Source: Pseudomonas sp. HS6
GTDB taxonomy: Bacteria > Pseudomonadota > Gammaproteobacteria > Pseudomonadales > Pseudomonadaceae
Direction: 5' to 3'
Assembly: GCF_023375815.1 (NCBI RefSeq)
Contig: NZ_CP067412.1
Location: 6,386,001 to 6,450,000 of the forward strand
Length of the DNA: 64,000 nucleotides
A program made the translations under genes and the position numbers. Of this stretch, positions 59,542 to 64,000 are shown piece by piece. The notes beneath the pieces were generated by a model. That model had not been told where the DNA came from, ran no database searches, and saw only the letters and a list, made by a program, of their open reading frames with translations. Numbering within the stretch: the stretch's first letter is position 1; each line of letters begins with the position of its first letter.

Positions 59542-60759
59542 ATGAGTGACAACCAGAAAGACGACCAGGAAATCGGCCCAGCAGGCGAAAAACTGCAGAA
59601 AGTCCTCGCCCGTATCGGCGTCGGCTCGCGCCGTGACGTGGAAGCGTGGATCAGCCAGGGCCGGATCAAGGTCAATGGCAAAGACGCCACCCTCGGCCTG
59701 CGCGTCGACATGCACGATGCAATCACCATTGATGGCAAAGTCATCAAGCGTGAAGAGGCCGCCGAGTCGGTCCGCCGCGTGATCATGTACAACAAGCCCG
59801 ATGGCGAGATCTGCACCCGTGACGACCCGGAAGGCCGTCCGACCGTGTTCGACAAGTTGCCGCGTCCGAAAGAGGGTCGCTGGATCAACATCGGTCGCCT
59901 CGACATCAATACTACCGGTCTGCTGATGTTCACCACCGACGGTGAGTTGGCCAACCGCCTGATGCACCCGTCCTACGAGATGGACCGTGAGTACGCGGTG
60001 CGTGTTCGTGGTGAAGTCGATGACGAGATGATCGAGCGCCTGAAGGCCGGCGTTGTGCTGGAAGACGGTCCGGCGCGTTTCACCGACATCAAACAGGCAC
60101 CGGGTGGCGAAGGCTTCAACCACTGGTATCACTGCGTGGTGATGGAAGGTCGCAACCGTGAAGTGCGTCGTCTGTGGGAATCCCAGGGTCTGGTAGTCAG
60201 CCGTCTGAAGCGCGTGCGTTTCGGTCCGGTGTTCCTCAACTCCGACCTGCCGATGGGCCGCTGGCGCGAAATGAGCCAGTACGAAGTCGATATTCTGAGT
60301 GCGGAAGTCGGCCTGACCCCGGTGGCCATGCCGCAACTGAACGCCAAGAGCAAAGACAAGCTTGACCGCATGCAGCGCAAGTCGTCGCGCCCGATGGCCC
60401 GTACCGAGCGCGTACGTACCCTGCGTCCGGCCACCGGCGCACCTGCCGCCGCTGGCGCGCGTCCGGGCCGCGAGCCGCAGATCGAAGGCGAGCGTCCAGG
60501 TCGCAAGCCAGCGCAGCGTGATGGCGAGCGCGCTCCGCGCCCGGCCAATGGCCGCACCGAGCGTAGCGAACGTGGTGCTCCAGCCGGTCGCGGTACGCCG
60601 GTGGCGGATCGTCCAGTCGACACCAAGCGCCCGGCCAAGCCTGCGCCGAAGCGTCCTGGCATCAAACTGGCTGACGATGACAAACCGTCGGGCAAGCGTC
60701 GTGGCGCCCCGGCCGGTTCCGGCCAGCGTCCGGGTTTCGGTCGCAAGAAGCCTGAATGA
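59542..60759 (+). CDS. rluB: 23S rRNA pseudouridine(2605) synthase RluB
   Basis: A 405-aa pseudouridine synthase. An S4 RNA-binding domain (KLQKVLARIGVGSRRDVEAW) is followed by the catalytic domain with Asp121 in GRLDINTTGL, the RsuA-family nucleophile. Residues from about 275 on are a basic, Arg/Pro/Gly-rich disordered tail (repeated GERxxRxA and PAKPAPKRPG) that probably binds rRNA. The enzyme modifies U2605 of 23S rRNA. GGGAGG precedes the ATG. A terminator follows. Confidence 0.95.
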   Translation: MSDNQKDDQEIGPAGEKLQKVLARIGVGSRRDVEAWISQGRIKVNGKDATLGLRVDMHDAITIDGKVIKREEAAESVRRVIMYNKPDGEICTRDDPEGRPTVFDKLPRPKEGRWINIGRLDINTTGLLMFTTDGELANRLMHPSYEMDREYAVRVRGEVDDEMIERLKAGVVLEDGPARFTDIKQAPGGEGFNHWYHCVVMEGRNREVRRLWESQGLVVSRLKRVRFGPVFLNSDLPMGRWREMSQYEVDILSAEVGLTPVAMPQLNAKSKDKLDRMQRKSSRPMARTERVRTLRPATGAPAAAGARPGREPQIEGERPGRKPAQRDGERAPRPANGRTERSERGAPAGRGTPVADRPVDTKRPAKPAPKRPGIKLADDDKPSGKRRGAPAGSGQRPGFGRKKPE

Positions 60760-60781
60760 TCGTTTTCAGCGCTGAATGAAA

Positions 60782-60812
60782 AAACGCCAACCTTCGAGTT
60801 GGCGTTTTTTTT
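60782..60812 (+). terminator. Terminator of rluB
   Basis: A 10-bp perfect stem AAACGCCAAC / GTTGGCGTTT with a 6-nt loop is followed by a long T run. Confidence 0.93.
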
Positions 60813-61149
60813 TGGGGATTTTTTATTTCTTTTTTTTAGCGGTTTTTTCTTATTTGAAAACAAAAAACCTGAAGTGCTTTCAGATAGTTAGCGAGCTAAC
60901 AGCCATCGGCAGACCCCATCTCGATTCGTCTGCTGTGGAAACTTTACGTTACGCGCTGTCATTAAATATTTACGGAAAAAGCCCCGGAGTCCCGTGGATT
61001 GTGCGTCTTTGCAAGGCTGTAAGGAAAACCTGCCGAAGGCCTGCCGATATGGGCCGGCGCAGGGCTCTGGCGTGCTTGTTTCAGGCTCGTTTGAGAGGTG
61101 AGATGCGCCCCATGCCTGTCGTGCAGGTGCATAACAAGAAGGAGGCGCA
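60813..61149. other. Intergenic region upstream of a possible small gene
   Basis: The region begins AT-rich, then becomes GC-rich. It shows short inverted segments (gccgatatgggccggc near 61,045) and no secure gene. An in-frame stretch over the rluB terminator (from 60776) is unlikely to be translated. Confidence 0.4.
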
Positions 61150-61296
61150 ATGAACGCCGATATCCATTTTCACTTCTCTACGTGGGACGGATTTTCCATC
61201 GTCCACGCCGATGGCCTGCAAAGGCCTGACTCAATTTTTGCAGCCGCCCGAGCCTCTCGGGGCGGACACACGCAATCCCGGCAACCGACACGCTGA
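61150..61296 (+). CDS. Possible small protein or leader peptide (48 aa)
   Basis: The 48-codon frame starts MNADIHFHFSTWDGFSIVHA and ends RQPTR, directly after AAGGAGG with a 5-nt spacing, which is an unusually good ribosome-binding site. No family is recognised, and the C-terminal half (AARASRGGHTQSRQ) looks unstructured. It lies about 290 bp before the permease gene. Translation is plausible; function is not known. Confidence 0.4.
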   Translation: MNADIHFHFSTWDGFSIVHADGLQRPDSIFAAARASRGGHTQSRQPTR

Positions 61297-61587
61297 TCCA
61301 GCGGGGTCTGGCAGCAGGGGGTTAGCGGTGTACAATGCGCCGCGTTTTAACTGTGACCCTCTGCGTAATCGCGCATACCTCAAGGCTATCCGCCTTGTTC
61401 ACTCCGTCGCGTCACGAGCGTGTCGGGTTCGATTTCGTCACAGATAAAAACAAACAGGTGACGCATGACCGTTGTAAAAAAGCTGAATTCCTGGTGCCTG
61501 CGCTGGGGTTTGATCAAGGTTGGTTGAAATCGCAACCTTGCAGCAACGTCTACTGAACATCATCAAACCTTGCGTGAGACCTTTTTC
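61297..61587. other. Leader region of the amino acid permease gene
   Basis: This gap of about 290 bp holds a probable promoter zone (gcggtgtacaatgcgcc near 61,330, with TACAAT as a -10 candidate). That would leave a leader of about 250 nt. Several short frames are open but have no ribosome-binding sites. Confidence 0.4.
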
Positions 61588-63006
61588 ATGAGTGGACAAA
61601 ACTCGCAATCAGGCGAGCTGAAACGCGGCCTGAAAAATCGCCACATTCAACTGATCGCCCTTGGTGGCGCGATCGGTACCGGATTGTTCCTCGGCTCGGC
61701 CGGGGTGCTGAAATCCGCCGGCCCGTCGATGATCCTCGGCTATGCCATTTGCGGCTTCATCGCTTTCATGATCATGCGCCAGCTCGGCGAGATGATCGTC
61801 GAAGAGCCGGTGGCCGGCTCCTTCAGCCACTTTGCCCACAAGTACTGGGGCGGTTTCGCCGGTTTCCTGTCGGGCTGGAACTGCTGGATTCTGTACATCC
61901 TGGTGGGCATGTCGGAGCTGACTGCGGTCGGCAAGTACATCCACTACTGGGCGCCGGAGATCCCGAGCTGGGTCACTGCGGCGGCCTTCTTCGTGCTGAT
62001 CAACGCGATCAACCTGGCCAACGTCAAAGTCTTCGGTGAAGCAGAGTTCTGGTTCGCGATCATCAAGGTCGTGGCGATTGTCGGCATGATTGCCCTGGGC
62101 AGCTATCTGCTGGTCAGCGGCCATGGCGGCCCGCAGGCGTCGGTCAGCAACCTGTGGTCCCACGGCGGCTTCTTCCCGAACGGCGTCAGCGGTCTGGTGA
62201 TGGCCATGGCGATCATCATGTTCTCCTTCGGCGGTCTGGAAATGCTCGGTTTCACCGCAGCCGAAGCCGACAAGCCGAAAACCGTGATCCCGAAAGCGAT
62301 CAACCAGGTGATCTACCGGATCCTGATTTTCTACATCGGCGCACTGGTGATCCTTCTGTCGCTGACCCCATGGGACAGCCTGCTGGAAACCCTCAACGCG
62401 TCGGGCGATTCCTACAGCGGTAGCCCGTTCGTACAGGTGTTCTCGATGCTAGGCAGCAGCACTGCCGCGCACATCCTCAACTTCGTGGTGTTGACCGCTG
62501 CGTTGTCGGTGTACAACAGCGGCACCTACTGCAACAGCCGCATGTTGTTGGGCATGGCTGAGCAGGGCGATGCGCCGAAAGGTCTGGCGAAGATCGACAA
62601 GCGCGGCGTGCCGGTGCGTTCGATCCTGGCCTCGGCGGCGGTCACGCTGGTGGCCGTGCTGCTCAACTACCTGATCCCGCAACACGCGCTGGAACTGCTG
62701 ATGTCGCTGGTGGTTGCAACGCTGGTGATCAACTGGGCGATGATCAGCTTCTCGCACTTTAAGTTCCGCCAGCACATGAACAAGACTAACCAGAAGCCGC
62801 TGTTCAAGGCGCTGTGGTACCCGTACGGCAACTACATCTGCCTGGCGTTCGTGGCGTTCATTCTGGGCGTGATGCTGCTGATCCCGGGCATCCAGATCTC
62901 GGTGTACGCGATTCCGGTGTGGGTCGTGTTCATGTGGGTCTGCTACGTGATCAAGAACAAGCGTGGTGCGCAGCAGGCTTTGTCTGCGGCAGGCGCTTCC
63001 AAGTAA
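61588..63006 (+). CDS. aroP: Aromatic amino acid permease, AroP type
   Basis: A 472-aa APC-superfamily transporter with twelve membrane helices. It follows E. coli AroP closely from memory: ELKRGLKNRHIQLIALGGAI near the start, then GFIAFMIMRQLGEMIVEEPV and FSFGGLEMLGFTAAEADKPK, and late VYNSGTYCNSRMLLGMAEQG. It would import Phe, Tyr and Trp by proton symport; a closely related AAT-family permease is the alternative. The ATG at 61588 gives MSGQNSQSGEL; six upstream codons are less likely. A terminator follows. Confidence 0.88.
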   Translation: MSGQNSQSGELKRGLKNRHIQLIALGGAIGTGLFLGSAGVLKSAGPSMILGYAICGFIAFMIMRQLGEMIVEEPVAGSFSHFAHKYWGGFAGFLSGWNCWILYILVGMSELTAVGKYIHYWAPEIPSWVTAAAFFVLINAINLANVKVFGEAEFWFAIIKVVAIVGMIALGSYLLVSGHGGPQASVSNLWSHGGFFPNGVSGLVMAMAIIMFSFGGLEMLGFTAAEADKPKTVIPKAINQVIYRILIFYIGALVILLSLTPWDSLLETLNASGDSYSGSPFVQVFSMLGSSTAAHILNFVVLTAALSVYNSGTYCNSRMLLGMAEQGDAPKGLAKIDKRGVPVRSILASAAVTLVAVLLNYLIPQHALELLMSLVVATLVINWAMISFSHFKFRQHMNKTNQKPLFKALWYPYGNYICLAFVAFILGVMLLIPGIQISVYAIPVWVVFMWVCYVIKNKRGAQQALSAAGASK

Positions 63007-63026
63007 GCGACGCTGCAGAAACAACA

Positions 63027-63051
63027 AACCCGGCCAAGTGCCGGGTTTTTT
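63027..63051 (+). terminator. Terminator of the permease gene
   Basis: AACCCGGC / GCCGGGTT stem with a 5-nt loop, then six Ts. Confidence 0.92.
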
Positions 63052-63096
63052 GTTCTTTCGCGGTATCCTGCATGCTCTGAATACGGACGCTTTTCC

Positions 63097-63510
63097 ATGC
63101 TGGTGATTTCCAACAACGTGCATCTGCCGGATGCCGAGATCGAACTGACGTACATCCGCGCCCAGGGCGCCGGTGGGCAGAACGTCAACAAGGTCTCCAG
63201 CGCCGTGCACCTGCGCTTCGACATTCCGGCCTCGTCCTTGCCCGAGTTCTACAAGGAGCGGCTGCTGGCGCTGCGCGACAGTCGCATCACCAGTGACGGT
63301 GTGCTGATCATCAAGGCCCAGCAATACCGTACGCAGGAGCAGAATCGCGCCGATGCACTGGAGCGTCTGACCGAGCTGATCCTCAGCGCCACCAAGATCG
63401 AGAAGAAACGCCGGCCGACCAAGCCGACGCTGGGCTCGAAGAAGCGTCGGCTGGAATCGAAGACCAAGCGTGGCAGCATCAAGGCGGGCCGCGGCAAGGT
63501 GGATTTCTAG
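63097..63510 (+). CDS. arfB: Alternative ribosome-rescue factor ArfB (YaeJ)
   Basis: A 137-aa release-factor-like peptidyl-tRNA hydrolase. The GGQ motif is at residues 26-28 in [13 protein letters not shown]. The codon-recognition domains of true release factors are absent, and the C-terminus is a basic tail ([20 protein letters not shown]) that reaches into the mRNA channel of stalled ribosomes. Length is normal. Its stop shares the CTAG at 63507-63510 with the convergent MFS gene. Confidence 0.95.
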   Translation: MLVISNNVHLPDAEIELTYIRAQGAGGQNVNKVSSAVHLRFDIPASSLPEFYKERLLALRDSRITSDGVLIIKAQQYRTQEQNRADALERLTELILSATKIEKKRRPTKPTLGSKKRRLESKTKRGSIKAGRGKVDF

Positions 63511-64000
63511 TCTTCGCGGTACTTCGAGGTGTGGCGGTACAGATAGACGCTCAACGCCAGGCCGCTCAGCGCGGCGATCGCGGCGAACAGAAAGATCGAA
63601 GCAAAACCGAAGCCCGCCGCAATCGCCCCGGCCAGCGGGCCAGTGATCCCCAGCGACAAATCGATAAACAACGAATAGGCGCCGACCGCCGCTCCACGGC
63701 TGGAGGCTGGTACCAGGTTCACCGCTTCAACGCCCAACGCCGGGAACACCAGCGAGAAGCCGAAACCACTCAGCGCCGCGCCCGCCAATGCCCAGTGCGC
63801 GTCCGGCGCCAGCCACAGCAACAGCAGGCCCAGTGTTTCCACCGACAGGCAGGCAATCGCCACGCGAAAGCCGCCGAGACGGTTGATCAGGTTGCCGAAC
63901 AGCAGTCGCGCGCCGATGAAGCTGGCACCGAACAGGCTCAGGCACAGCACCGCGTTATCCCAATGCTGGGTGGCGTAATACAGGGTGATGAAGGTGGCGA
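63507..64000 (-). CDS. MFS transporter, cut by the window edge
   Basis: The minus-strand frame is open from the right edge to the stop at 63507; only the C-terminal half is present. The first visible residues are [15 protein letters not shown], then [20 protein letters not shown], a typical MFS loop 8/9 region. Five to six membrane helices follow. The end is [10 protein letters not shown]. It resembles YhhS/arabinose-efflux-type transporters. Substrate unknown. An internal ATG at 63950 is not the true start. Confidence 0.85.
   Translation of the reverse strand, partial: ATFITLYYATQHWDNAVLCLSLFGASFIGARLLFGNLINRLGGFRVAIACLSVETLGLLLLWLAPDAHWALAGAALSGFGFSLVFPALGVEAVNLVPASSRGAAVGAYSLFIDLSLGITGPLAGAIAAGFGFASIFLFAAIAALSGLALSVYLYRHTSKYRED

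Overview
The window looks like chromosomal DNA of a fluorescent-group Pseudomonas. It is GC-rich and carries several paired REP-type intergenic palindromes. Its conserved gene blocks match, as far as I remember, blocks in P. aeruginosa: recQ / MarR / FimV-like / plpD, trkH next to a Cpx-like two-component system, and yciI-yciB-rnm-yciO-scpA-scpB-rluB. No species can be assigned from sequence alone.

Layout. 0-8.1 kb is mostly housekeeping: a secreted protein cut by the left edge, a thiolase plus FadB-like beta-oxidation pair, a glutamine-amidotransferase-like hydrolase, a CorA-family transporter, a PlsC-like acyltransferase and an enoyl-CoA hydratase. 8.1-11.1 kb is an accessory pocket next to tRNA-Ser(GGA). 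It has a degenerate second copy of the tRNA 3' end and terminator, a HEPN/AbiU2-like gene, an unknown 204-aa gene and a decayed tyrosine integrase. 11.1-13.9 kb holds small genes, including two tandem paralogous glycine-zipper proteins. 13.9-19.05 kb holds an Rhs toxin-end/immunity pair (minus strand) that abuts, at about 14,889, the 3' part of a giant LapA-like RTX adhesin (plus strand). Both genes lack their 5' ends at the same point.

20.0-35.3 kb is the most unusual region. Four related Ig-like modular proteins (1,239, 642, 642 and 1,505 aa, none with an evident signal peptide) surround a classical pertactin-type autotransporter. Three of the four share a palindromic CTG-N10-CAG box, in the same orientation, 60-110 bp upstream of the start. 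The two largest also share a BIG2-like plus C-type-lectin-like C-terminus. I recognise no described system here and propose it as the candidate novel locus.

35.4-64 kb returns to core genome: YbaN and YecA proteins, RecQ, a MarR regulator, a FimV-like protein, the patatin autotransporter PlpD, an Rdx/SelW-like protein, a DMT transporter with an AraC regulator, an LpxH-like phosphoesterase, an HD-domain protein, an Mpo1-like protein, a second AraC regulator, TrkH, a nitroreductase, a Cpx-like kinase/periplasmic protein/regulator set, YciI, YciB, the RNase AM homologue, YciO, ScpA, ScpB, a DUF1289 protein, RluB, an AroP-type permease, ArfB, and an MFS transporter cut by the right edge. REP pairs and two copies of a CCCTCACCC-ended mosaic repeat lie between these genes.

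All start codons were chosen by eye from Shine-Dalgarno sequences and family starts. All family assignments come from reading the proteins, not from searches.
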